A DNA stretch of 11,486 nt from Streptomyces violaceus (GTDB lineage: Bacteria; Actinomycetota; Actinomycetes; Streptomycetales; Streptomycetaceae). A model generated the notes under the pieces. That model did not search any database. It saw only the letters and a program-made list of their open reading frames with translations, and was not told the origin of the DNA. How positions within the stretch are numbered: the stretch's first letter is position 1; every line of letters begins with the position of its first letter. This document shows positions 5,921 to 11,486 of the stretch, in pieces. The translations under genes and the position numbers were made by a program. The stretch covers positions 154,013-165,498 of the forward strand of contig KL569110.1 in assembly GCA_000715635.1 (NCBI GenBank), written 5' to 3'.

Positions 5921-5989
5921 GCGCGGTAGCGGTCACGTCGCCGCGTTGCCCGCCGCGCGCTTCATCAACCTCGCAAGGCCATCACACCC

Positions 5990-6595
5990 ATGTTCGAACT
6001 CGCCGTCTTCGGCTCCCTCTTCCTGACCCTCTTCGTCATCATGGATCCCCCCGGGGTCACCCCGATCTTCCTCGCGCTCACCGCCGGCCGGCCCGGCAAG
6101 GTGCAGAAGCGGATGGCCTTTCAGGCCGTCTGCGTCGCCGGTGGCGTGATCACCGTGTTCGGGCTGCTCGGGCACCAGATCCTCGACTACCTGCACGTCT
6201 CCGTGCCCGCGTTGATGATCGCGGGCGGGCTGCTGCTTCTGCTGATCGCGCTCGATCTGCTCACCGGGAAGACCGATGAGCCGAAGCAGACCAAGGACGT
6301 CAACGTCGCCCTCGTGCCGCTGGGCATGCCGCTGCTGGCCGGGCCGGGGGCGATCGTGTCGGTCATCCTCGCCGTGCAGAAGGCGCACAGTGCCGCCGCG
6401 CAGGTTTCCGTGTGGGCGGCGATCCTCGCCATCCATGTCGTGCTGTGGCTGGTGATGCGCTACTCGCTGGTGATCATCCGGATCATCAAGGACGGCGGTG
6501 TGGTCCTGGTGACACGGCTCGCGGGCATGATGCTCTCCGCGATCGCCGTGCAGCAGATCATCAACGGCGTCACACAGGTGATCCAGGGGAGCTGA
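5990..6595 (+). CDS. MarC-family integral membrane protein
   Basis: The product is 201 residues with six predicted membrane helices and very short loops, the standard MarC (UPF0056/NAAT) layout. Recognisable pieces are LFVIMDPPGVTPIFLALTAG in the first loop, the helix VPALMIAGGLLLLLIALDLL, VALVPLGMPLLAGPGAI (the second family motif), and the C-terminal LAGMMLSAIAVQQIINGV. It sits in the cytoplasmic membrane. Some archaeal relatives transport neutral amino acids, and the once-proposed multiple-antibiotic-resistance role in E. coli was not upheld, so the substrate is unknown. The ATG has no strong ribosome site (AAGG lies 14 bases away). The gene is convergent with the protease gene; because of that gene's frameshift the reading frames overlap by 26 bases. 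Confidence 0.9.
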   Translation: MFELAVFGSLFLTLFVIMDPPGVTPIFLALTAGRPGKVQKRMAFQAVCVAGGVITVFGLLGHQILDYLHVSVPALMIAGGLLLLLIALDLLTGKTDEPKQTKDVNVALVPLGMPLLAGPGAIVSVILAVQKAHSAAAQVSVWAAILAIHVVLWLVMRYSLVIIRIIKDGGVVLVTRLAGMMLSAIAVQQIINGVTQVIQGS

Positions 6596-8669
6596 CCGGG
6601 CGCGTCAGGCCCGGCCGAGCACCGAGCCGATCGCACCGGCCGCTCCCGCGTGGGCGAGGTACTCCTCGATCCTTGTGCGCACGGTCACGGCCGTTGGAGA
6701 CGGCGAGCTGGGTGAGCTTGCCCCAGCGTTCGTCCTCCAGGGGGCAGCCGATGGCCACCCCGTCGGTGGGGCACCAGACGTTGACCCAGTCACGCACCCG
6801 GGGCGGCCGGTGCGGGCCGTGGGCGAGGAGCCGTTCGTTGACGCCGTCCAGGCCGAGCGGGCTGCCCGCGGTGACGAGCAGGACCGGGTCGAGGCCGTCC
6901 GGGAGCCGGGTCAGCAGATCCAGGCCGACGACCGTGCCCAGGCTGTGCGTGACCAGCACCAGTTCGCCGGTGGCGGGCATGGTCTCCATGACGCTGTCCA
7001 GCACGGACTGCCGCACGGCGCTGTCGCCGAGGTACAGGTCGACGTCCCGCAGGAACGTGGCGATGGTCCACTCGTCCAGGTCGGACCGTGCGGCCAGCCA
7101 GCTCAGCGGCCGGTGCAGGGCCCCGACCAGCCCCGCCCCGAAGCCCTCCGTGGCCGCCGGCCCGTCCTGGGGCATGCCGGCCCGGGTGGCGGCCTCGTAG
7201 AGCAGTCGCTCGTAGGAACCCGTGGGCGACTCCGCCGCGAAGACCTCGGCGGCAGCGGCGGCGCTCACCTCGTCCAGGCCGATGACCTCGGCCGTGCTCT
7301 CCCTGCCGGTCACGAGGTTGTGCAGTCTCGTGCCGTAGAACGGGAACCAGACGTCCTCCGGGTCGATCGCGGGCAGGGACGCGAGGGTGAGTCCGCGGTT
7401 CAGACCGGACGCCCAGCTCCGGCGGAGTTCGTCCGGCTGCTTCTCGTGCTGGTCCCTGCCGTGCAGGAAGACCAGGTGCCGGCGGCCGCCGAAGGCGGTG
7501 CTCCGGGCCGGGCGTCCGGCCTGGGGCTTGGGGGCCTCCGTCCCGCTCTCCGTGACCGGAGCGGTGGAGAACGGCGGGGTCGTGACGCCGGGTGGCGTCG
7601 GCGAGGAGAGCGCGGGCGCGGCGACCGTGCTCTGGTCCAAGCCCGAGTCGGGGCCCATCTCGGCCAGCAGCACACGCCGCCCGGGGTCGAGGTCCAGACC
7701 GGCCAGGTGCTTCAGGATGGAGCTGATGCGGACGCCCTCGTTGGCGACCCAGTCGATCGCGTCGTCGCCGTCGCCCTCGCGCCAGGGCTGTCCGTCCTTC
7801 CGCAGGACGCGGCCCTGGTCGTCCTTCTTGGGTACGCCACTGTGGTGCAGGGCCACGACCTCCCACTGGTCGTTGAAGACCGGGGAGCCCGAGTTTCCGG
7901 GTCGCGTGTCGGTTCTGTAGTGGACGAAGTCGTCGAGCCGTACCAGCACCGCGTTGTCGCGCAGAACGATTTCCTTGAGGCGCCCGTCCGGGTGACCGAT
8001 GATGTTCACCTTCTCGCCGAGCACCAGCTTGCCGACCTGCACGCTGAGCCGGTTCCAGCCGAAGATCTCGCCCGGCGGTCGGCCGTCCAGGGCGGGGGTG
8101 ACCGCGACGAGGGCGAAGTCCAGCCGTCTGTCCGCGGCGAAGAAGGCCCCCGGGTCGAGCTCCATGCGGACGGCGGTGTCGGGAACGTTGTCGACCGTGA
8201 CCTGGGCGTTGAACTCGGCGAAGCACCGGCGGGCGAAGCTCTCGTCGGGCAGCACGTGGTGGTTGGTCATCATCAGCCGCGGCGACACCAGGAAGCCGGT
8301 GCCGTGCGGAAGCTCACGGCCGTCGCGGCGCAGGGTGATCCGGGCGACCGAGGCCCCGGCCCTGACGCCGCGCGGCAGGAAGCTCCAGGCCTGGAGCTCG
8401 TTGGACAGATCGATGATGCGTTCGTTGGTGTCGGGCAGGTCCATGGCCTCGCCGTGGATGTCCGCCACGACCGCCGAGGGCGACAGACCGCCCCGCTCGA
8501 GGATCCGGTCGGCGCGGACGGCGAGCGCGTCCGGGGTGTCCGGGAACCGCACGCCGGCCGCCATCCGGCCCTCGACCCGCTCGCGCTCCGTGGTGGAGCC
8601 CTCGTACCGCCGCGCGGCCTCGGCCGCCTGTTCGTGCAGCTCCTCGTTCGACCGGCCCGTCACGGACAT
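6570..8669 (-). CDS. Trypsin-like serine protease fused to an alpha/beta-hydrolase (3' frameshift)
   Basis: As written the frame gives 699 residues. Residues 1-100 are a helical N-terminal region. Residues about 105-325 are a V8/trypsin-like protease with triad H138 (TNHHVL), D184 (RRLDFALV) and S260 (RPGNSGSP). A Pro/Ala/Thr-rich linker covers about 345-395. Residues 396 onward are an alpha/beta-hydrolase (HLVFLHGRDQH, nucleophile S576 in LVTHSLGTVVG, acid probably D636 in CPTDG, His probably H665). No signal peptide is seen, so it is likely cytoplasmic. After H665 the coding signal jumps frame at 6671-6674; removing one base restores IEEYLAHAGAAGAI...GRA and a stop at 6605-6607, giving 687 residues. 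ATG 8669 begins MSVTGRSNEEL, with GGTGGGA just upstream. The frame open to 8927 is not used. It follows the 50-residue protein gene and an intervening hairpin. Confidence 0.85.
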   Translation of the reverse strand: MSVTGRSNEELHEQAAEAARRYEGSTTERERVEGRMAAGVRFPDTPDALAVRADRILERGGLSPSAVVADIHGEAMDLPDTNERIIDLSNELQAWSFLPRGVRAGASVARITLRRDGRELPHGTGFLVSPRLMMTNHHVLPDESFARRCFAEFNAQVTVDNVPDTAVRMELDPGAFFAADRRLDFALVAVTPALDGRPPGEIFGWNRLSVQVGKLVLGEKVNIIGHPDGRLKEIVLRDNAVLVRLDDFVHYRTDTRPGNSGSPVFNDQWEVVALHHSGVPKKDDQGRVLRKDGQPWREGDGDDAIDWVANEGVRISSILKHLAGLDLDPGRRVLLAEMGPDSGLDQSTVAAPALSSPTPPGVTTPPFSTAPVTESGTEAPKPQAGRPARSTAFGGRRHLVFLHGRDQHEKQPDELRRSWASGLNRGLTLASLPAIDPEDVWFPFYGTRLHNLVTGRESTAEVIGLDEVSAAAAAEVFAAESPTGSYERLLYEAATRAGMPQDGPAATEGFGAGLVGALHRPLSWLAARSDLDEWTIATFLRDVDLYLGDSAVRQSVLDSVMETMPATGELVLVTHSLGTVVGLDLLTRLPDGLDPVLLVTAGSPLGLDGVNERLLAHGPHRPPRVRDWVNVWCPTDGVAIGCPLEDERWGKLTQLAVSNGRDRAHKDRGVPRPRGSGRCDRLGARPGLTRPVSSPGSPV
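6596..6614. terminator. Short bidirectional hairpin between convergent marC-like and protease genes
   Basis: CCGGGC (6596-6601) pairs with GCCCGG (6609-6614) around GCGTCAG. It begins immediately after the marC-like stop and contains the TGA of the restored protease frame in its loop. Its place between two convergent 3' ends suggests a shared terminator, but the stem is only 6 bp. Confidence 0.4.
6671..6674 (-). other. Apparent one-base frameshift in the protease/hydrolase gene
   Basis: Minus-strand CAC AAG GAT CGA GGA changes to CAC AAG ATC GAG GAG TAC CTC GCC if one G of GG (6671-6672) is removed. The restored frame has almost only G/C third positions (about 18 of 20 codons) and ends at TGA 6605-6607. 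The frame as written has many A/T third positions, gives Arg/Gly/Pro-rich sequence, and runs into the marC-like gene. Confidence 0.75.
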
Positions 8670-8742
8670 GTGTCCCACCGTCCTGTTCGCTCTCGCTGTG
8701 CCCCTCAGCCAGTACGCCCCCGTCCCCAGCGGTCCGCAACAG

Positions 8743-8780
8743 CGGAGCCCCCGCTCGGCCGATGCCGGGCGGGGGCTCCG
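8743..8780 (-). terminator. Perfect 12-bp hairpin between the small-protein gene and the protease gene
   Basis: CGGAGCCCCCGC (8743-8754) pairs perfectly with GCGGGGGCTCCG (8769-8780) around a 14-base loop. It starts 22 bases after the small gene's stop and lies 74 bases before the protease start, on the same transcript. It could be a partial terminator giving more small-protein than protease message, or a full terminator making the two independent. Confidence 0.65.
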
Positions 8781-8802
8781 AAGTGCGGGAGAGCTGCGCG
8801 CG

Positions 8803-8955
8803 TTATGAGGCCGTGGTCCCGGCCGGGCGGATCCAGAGGCGCTGTCCGGTGGCGGCGGCCTGCTGAACGATCCGGTTGACGGAGGCGGCGTCCACGACGG
8901 TCGTGTCCACGGGGGTGCCGTCGACATCGTCGAGGTGCATGATTTCGAAGCGCAA
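8803..8955 (-). CDS. 50-residue small protein of unknown function, TTG start
   Basis: The sequence starts MRFEIMHLDDVDGTPVDTTV and ends in RLWIRPAGTTAS with TAA at 8805-8803. The TTG at 8955-8953 was chosen because GAAGGGAG (8969-8962) lies exactly 6 bases upstream; the downstream ATG (8940) has no such site, and the longer frame to 9066 is Arg/Pro-rich with none either. The layout is strand (RFEIMHLDD), then helix (DAASVNRIVQQAAATG), then strand (RLWIRPA), which could fold as a tiny beta-alpha-beta unit. There is no Cys, signal peptide or membrane segment. It precedes the protease/hydrolase gene in the same direction, separated by a strong hairpin. It could be a regulator, partner or substrate of that enzyme. 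I do not recognise a named family. Confidence 0.72.
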   Translation of the reverse strand: MRFEIMHLDDVDGTPVDTTVVDAASVNRIVQQAAATGQRLWIRPAGTTAS

Positions 8956-8961
8956 GGGCTT

Positions 8962-8969
8962 CTCCCTTC
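8962..8969 (-). promoter_or_regulatory. Ribosome-binding site selecting a TTG start
   Basis: GAAGGGAG on the minus strand, six bases (AAGCCC) before TTG 8955. It is among the strongest ribosome sites in the window and is the main reason for calling a TTG-initiated gene. Confidence 0.75.
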
Positions 8970-9095
8970 GTCTGGTCATCCTCCTGAGGAGAACTACTCG
9001 GTGTGGCGGCCCACGGGGCTTCGGTGCCCGGTGTTCCGTATGAGTCAACAGGACTGCATGGTTCAAACATTCCCTACGCTAAGGAAATTTTTCGA

Positions 9096-9131
9096 ACGGC
9101 TAATTACCGAGCCGTAAGAGTGTCGTTACGG
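9096..9131. promoter_or_regulatory. Two overlapping inverted repeats in a divergent AT-rich promoter region
   Basis: ACGGCT-AATTACCG-AGCCGT (9096-9115) and CCGTAA-GAGTGTCG-TTACGG (9112-9131) share CCGT. They lie in a locally AT-rich patch (GGAAATTTTTCGAA, CTAATTACC) between the divergent small-protein and NYN genes. They may be operators for one or both. On the minus strand TTGAAC (9066-9061) is a possible -35 for the small-protein operon, but no clear -10 follows. Confidence 0.4.
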
Positions 9132-9175
9132 GACCGACCGGGATCATTTGTGTTCGCAGCGTGACCGCCGGGACA

Positions 9176-10078
9176 ATGGAGGCGATGAACGATGACCTCG
9201 CGGCCCTGAGTGCCCGCATCGACCGCACCAACGAGCTGCTCCAGCGCATGCTCGCCGAGGTGGCGAAGACACCCTCGACCCATGCGATCTTCGTCGATGC
9301 CGGGTACCTCTACGCGGCCGCGGGACGGCTCGTCGCCGGCACGGAGGACCGCCGCGCCTTCGACCTGGACGCCGAGGGCCTGATCGACGCGCTCATCGAC
9401 AAGGCCCGCACGATCTTCGCGGACAGCAGGCTGCTGCGGGTCTACTGGTACGACGGTGCCCGCCGCCGCATCCACACGGCGGAGCAGCAGACCATCGCGG
9501 AACTGCCGGACGTGAAGGTGCGCCTTGGCAACCTGAACGCCAACAACCAGCAGAAGGGCGTCGACTCGCTCATCCGCTCCGACCTGGAGTCACTCGCCCG
9601 GCACCGTGCCATCAGTGACGCGGCCCTGCTCGGCGGCGACGAGGACCTGGTGTCGGCGGTGGAGGCGGCACAGGGCTACGGCGCCCGGGTCCACCTGTGG
9701 GGCATCGAGGCGCCGGAGGGCCGCAATCAGGCGGAGCCCCTGCTGTGGGAGGTCGACAGCCAGCGCACGCTCGACCTCGACTTCTTCAAGCCGTACGTCT
9801 CCCGCCGCACGGCCGCCGCCTACGAGGCGACCACGGGCCGGCCGACCCGCGAGGACGTGCGATTCGTGGGGGCCCAGATCGCGGCCAAGTGGGTGGCGGC
9901 ACGCGGCCGGGACACGCTGGGGGAGCTGCTGCACGGGCACCCCTATCTGCCCGGTTCGGTCGACCAGGACCTGCTCGTGGAGGCGGAGGGCCTGTTGCAG
10001 TACTCGCTGCGTGGTCAGGCCGACCTGCGGCGCGCCCTGCGGGACGGCTTCTGGGAGCATCTGCGGGCGCAGTTCTAG
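9176..10078 (+). CDS. NYN-domain (PIN-like) putative ribonuclease
   Basis: The product is 300 residues. A short N-terminal coiled-coil-like helix (DDLAALSARIDRTNELLQRM) precedes a NYN/LabA-like domain with the conserved acidic residues: D41 in IFVDAGYLYAAAG, D130 in KGVDSLIRSDL, and D155/D157 in ALLGGDEDLVSAVEAAQGYGARVHLWG. NYN proteins share the PIN/FLAP nuclease fold and are metal-dependent RNases in characterised cases. The C-terminal about 100 residues (REDVRFVGAQIAAKWVAARG...) are helical and specific to the actinobacterial form; their role is unknown. Start choice is uncertain: ATG 9176 (GGGA upstream) is preferred, ATG 9185 has GGAGG only two bases away, and GTG 9161 is also in frame. 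It is divergent from the small-protein operon and convergent with the next hydrolase gene. Confidence 0.88.
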   Translation: MEAMNDDLAALSARIDRTNELLQRMLAEVAKTPSTHAIFVDAGYLYAAAGRLVAGTEDRRAFDLDAEGLIDALIDKARTIFADSRLLRVYWYDGARRRIHTAEQQTIAELPDVKVRLGNLNANNQQKGVDSLIRSDLESLARHRAISDAALLGGDEDLVSAVEAAQGYGARVHLWGIEAPEGRNQAEPLLWEVDSQRTLDLDFFKPYVSRRTAAAYEATTGRPTREDVRFVGAQIAAKWVAARGRDTLGELLHGHPYLPGSVDQDLLVEAEGLLQYSLRGQADLRRALRDGFWEHLRAQF

Positions 10079-10126
10079 ACCGTCTGGACGCAGTGGACGC
10101 AGTTCAGTTCCAGACCGTCTGGACGC
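10077..10126. repeat. Short direct repeats with palindromic core at a convergent gene junction
   Basis: AGACCGTCTGGACGC occurs at 10077-10091 and again at 10112-10126. Each copy contains AGAC-C-GTCT, extended to CCAGAC-C-GTCTGG in the second copy. One copy straddles the NYN stop codon; the other encodes the C-terminal VQTVW of the opposing hydrolase. It may be a small duplication, and the palindromes may act as weak terminators. Confidence 0.5.
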
Positions 10127-10982
10127 TGTCCCAGAAGTCGGCGAGGGCGCGGGCCATCGGCAGGGGCCGGTCGGCGTTGGGGGAGTGCTCGGCCCCCGTG
10201 ATGACCGTGCGGTGCGCGTTCAGCCGCAGGGCCATGTCGTCGAGGATCGCCACCGGCCAGGTGTCGTCGTGCGCGCCCGACAGGACGTGGAACGGCAGCG
10301 GTACGGCGGCGAGTTCGGCGACGCGGTCCGGCTCGGTGCACAACTGGTGGCCGGTCGCGCGCAGTTGGGCGGGCTTGTGGCCCAGCCAGCGCCGGCGCAA
10401 CTGCTCCTGGTCGCCGATGCCGCGGGCGGGCCCGCCGACCTCCTCCGGCGGCCCCATGGCCTGGATCGCCCCCCACACCTCCTCCATCGACATGACGGCG
10501 AGCGCGTCCCGCAGCAGTTTCACGCGCTGCTGCTGGGAGACGGAGATCTCCGCCGGGCCGGACGAGACCAGGGTGAGGGAGAGGAAGGGGGCGTGGTCGA
10601 GCAGCACGGCCGCACGCGCGATCTGCCCGCCGAGCGAGTGCCCGACGAGGTGCACGGGAACGCCGACCGCCTCGGCCTGCGCGAGTACGTCCAGGGCCAG
10701 TTCCCGTTGCGCGTAGGCGGATTCGTCGGCCACCGGCCCGTCCGACTCGTGCTGCCCCCGCCCGTCCACAGCGACGAGCCGGTACCCGCGCTCTGCGAGC
10801 GGCTCGTGGAGCAGGCTGAAGTCCTCCTTGCTCCCGGTGAATCCGGGCAGCATCAGGACAACTCCCCTGACCTGCGCACCCGCCTTCGGCGACGAGTCGA
10901 CGACGGCGAACTCACCGCGGGCCGTGCCCAGGGGGTATGCGCGGGCGCCCGGGGGCGGGGTGAAGGTGGCGTGCCTGGTCAC
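10104..10982 (-). CDS. Alpha/beta-hydrolase
   Basis: The product is 292 residues, a full single-domain alpha/beta-hydrolase. The oxyanion-hole region is VVLMLPGFTGSKEDF (about 41-55). The strand and turn LVAVDGRGQHES follow, then the nucleophile elbow VGHSLGGQ with S116, the acid D239 or D240 in LSGAHDDTWP, and the His H266 in ITGAEHSPN. A lid of helices lies between about 150 and 215. No signal peptide is seen, so it is probably a cytoplasmic esterase, lipase-like or C-C hydrolase; the substrate cannot be told. The GTG 10982 start has no ribosome site, but TACCCT (10994-10989) lies exactly six bases upstream, which would fit a leaderless message. It is convergent with the NYN gene (25-base gap) and downstream of the terminated gene at 11090. 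Confidence 0.9.
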   Translation of the reverse strand: MTRHATFTPPPGARAYPLGTARGEFAVVDSSPKAGAQVRGVVLMLPGFTGSKEDFSLLHEPLAERGYRLVAVDGRGQHESDGPVADESAYAQRELALDVLAQAEAVGVPVHLVGHSLGGQIARAAVLLDHAPFLSLTLVSSGPAEISVSQQQRVKLLRDALAVMSMEEVWGAIQAMGPPEEVGGPARGIGDQEQLRRRWLGHKPAQLRATGHQLCTEPDRVAELAAVPLPFHVLSGAHDDTWPVAILDDMALRLNAHRTVITGAEHSPNADRPLPMARALADFWDSVQTVWN

Positions 10983-10988
10983 GGGGTG

Positions 10989-10994
10989 AGGGTA
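10989..10994 (-). promoter_or_regulatory. Possible leaderless -10 box of the alpha/beta-hydrolase gene
   Basis: TACCCT matches TANNNT and ends six bases before GTG 10982. No recognisable -35 was found 17-18 bases upstream, so this rests on the spacing and the missing ribosome site. Confidence 0.3.
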
Positions 10995-11043
10995 GCGGGT
11001 GGGGTGCGCTCTCCGGTGGGTGGCGTGCGCAAAGGTGAACGCC

Positions 11044-11079
11044 GACGGCCCGGCCCCACCTGGGTGGGACCGGGCCGTC
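11044..11079 (-). terminator. Strong terminator after the basic-repeat protein gene
   Basis: Two 17-base arms, GACGGCCCGGCCCCACC (11044-11060) and GGTGGGACCGGGCCGTC (11063-11079), form a near-perfect hairpin. The only irregular position is C against A in plus RNA but U-G in minus RNA, so it pairs fully only for the minus-strand transcript. It starts about ten bases after that gene's stop codon. Confidence 0.8.
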
Positions 11080-11089
11080 GGGCGGAGTG

Positions 11090-11486
11090 TCAGCCCTCCG
11101 TGGGCTCCGCGGTGGCCGTGGCCTTGCGGGTGCGGCGGGCCTTGGGCTTCGCCTCGGCCGTGCCCTCGGCGGAGGCCGTGGCGGCAGCGGCCGTCTTCCG
11201 CGTGCGGCGCGGCTTGGTGGCCTCGGGCTCCTGGGCCGTCTGGGCCGGGATCCCGGCGGCGACGGTCTCGACCGCGTCGGCGGCCTTGCGGGTGCGGCGG
11301 CGCGGCTTGGCCTCCGTGCCCTCCGCGGTGTCGACGGCGGCCTCGGCCGCCGCGGCGGTCTTGCGCGTCCGGCGCGGCTTGGCCTCGGCGGCTTCGGCAT
11401 CCGGAGCCGCTGCGGCGGTCTTCCGCGTGCGGCGCGGCTTCGCCTCGGTCGCCTCGGCCGTGTCGACGCCCGCCTCGGCCTTGGGT
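11090..11486 (-). CDS. C-terminal tail of an unidentified protein with five basic KPRRTRK-type repeats
   Basis: The partial frame enters at the right edge and ends at TGA 11092-11090, giving 131 residues. It consists of Ala/Glu-rich linkers with five basic blocks: KPRRTRKTAAAA twice, KPRRRTRKAADA, KPRRTRKTAAAA and KPKARRTRKATA, ending EPTEG. The tail is predicted to be disordered and nucleic-acid binding, as in Lys/Arg/Ala-rich tails of actinobacterial RNA helicases, RNase E/G or HU-like proteins. From the neighbourhood I lean to a DEAD-box RNA helicase, but nothing in the visible part proves it. The repeats are similar at DNA level (blocks of AAGCCGCGCCGCACGCGGAAG type), so they may vary in number between strains. 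A strong terminator follows. Confidence 0.75.
   Translation of the reverse strand, partial: PKAEAGVDTAEATEAKPRRTRKTAAAAPDAEAAEAKPRRTRKTAAAAEAAVDTAEGTEAKPRRRTRKAADAVETVAAGIPAQTAQEPEATKPRRTRKTAAAATASAEGTAEAKPKARRTRKATATAEPTEG

Noticed and set aside
6675..8879. 734-residue open frame on the plus strand
   Set aside because: It is the antisense of the protease/hydrolase gene. Its Arg/Gly/Val-rich composition is typical of a shadow frame in high-GC DNA, whereas the minus frame has full catalytic motifs.
8670..8927. Upstream extension of the protease to 8927
   Set aside because: It would read through the small-protein gene and the perfect hairpin. The sequence is Pro/Arg-rich with no ribosome site at its start.
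8956..9066. Longer version of the small protein starting at 9066
   Set aside because: No ribosome site lies before 9066, and the added 37 residues are Arg/Pro/His-rich. The strong GAAGGGAG before TTG 8955 fits better.
1..11486. CRISPR arrays, tRNA or rRNA genes, insertion sequences, integrases and attachment sites
   Set aside because: No regularly spaced repeats, cloverleaf signatures, transposase motifs or integrase genes were seen on either strand.

Overview
The window looks like a chromosomal segment of a Streptomyces or a close relative. Three things suggest this: very high GC with strong G/C preference at third codon positions, GTG and TTG starts, and interspersed sequences that I recall as recurrent in Streptomyces genomes (2749-2795, 4804-4828, 5844-5920). 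No phage, transposon, CRISPR array, tRNA or rRNA was seen. Most genes look like conserved Streptomyces core or shell genes.

Layout. (1) 1-1612, minus strand: a CorA-type Mg2+/Co2+ channel is followed by a small unassigned protein that runs off the left edge. (2) 1613-2073: a 461-base gene-free stretch rich in nested and mutually exclusive stems, lying between corA and a plus-strand suppressor-of-fused (SUFU) domain gene (2074-2658). (3) 2689-3951, minus strand: an MFS exporter. Its promoter carries a palindrome that exactly fills the -35/-10 spacer, and its 3' end contains a Streptomyces repeat read through as protein. (4) 4111-6595, plus strand: a zinc-ribbon DUF6758-like protein, a PHP-domain phosphoesterase and a MarC-family membrane protein, separated by repeat-bearing spacers. 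(5) 6570-8955, minus strand: a 50-residue TTG-initiated small protein, then a perfect 12-bp hairpin, then a large trypsin-like protease fused to an alpha/beta-hydrolase. The protease gene has an apparent one-base frameshift 21 codons before its expected end. (6) 9176-10078, plus strand: a NYN-domain ribonuclease-like protein, divergent from the small protein across an AT-rich spacer with two overlapping inverted repeats. (7) 10104-10982, minus strand: a second, free-standing alpha/beta-hydrolase. (8) 11090-11486, minus strand: the C-terminal tail of an unidentified protein, made of five basic KPRRTRK-type repeats in Ala/Glu-rich linkers, followed by a strong terminator.

The genes do not form one pathway. 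The best candidate for an undescribed system is the pair at 6570-8955: a small conserved-looking peptide made in front of a two-enzyme polypeptide (serine protease plus alpha/beta-hydrolase), with a hairpin that could set their ratio. The second most interesting region is the structured corA/SUFU intergenic region, and the third is the self-contained operator of the MFS gene, whose regulator is not in the window.
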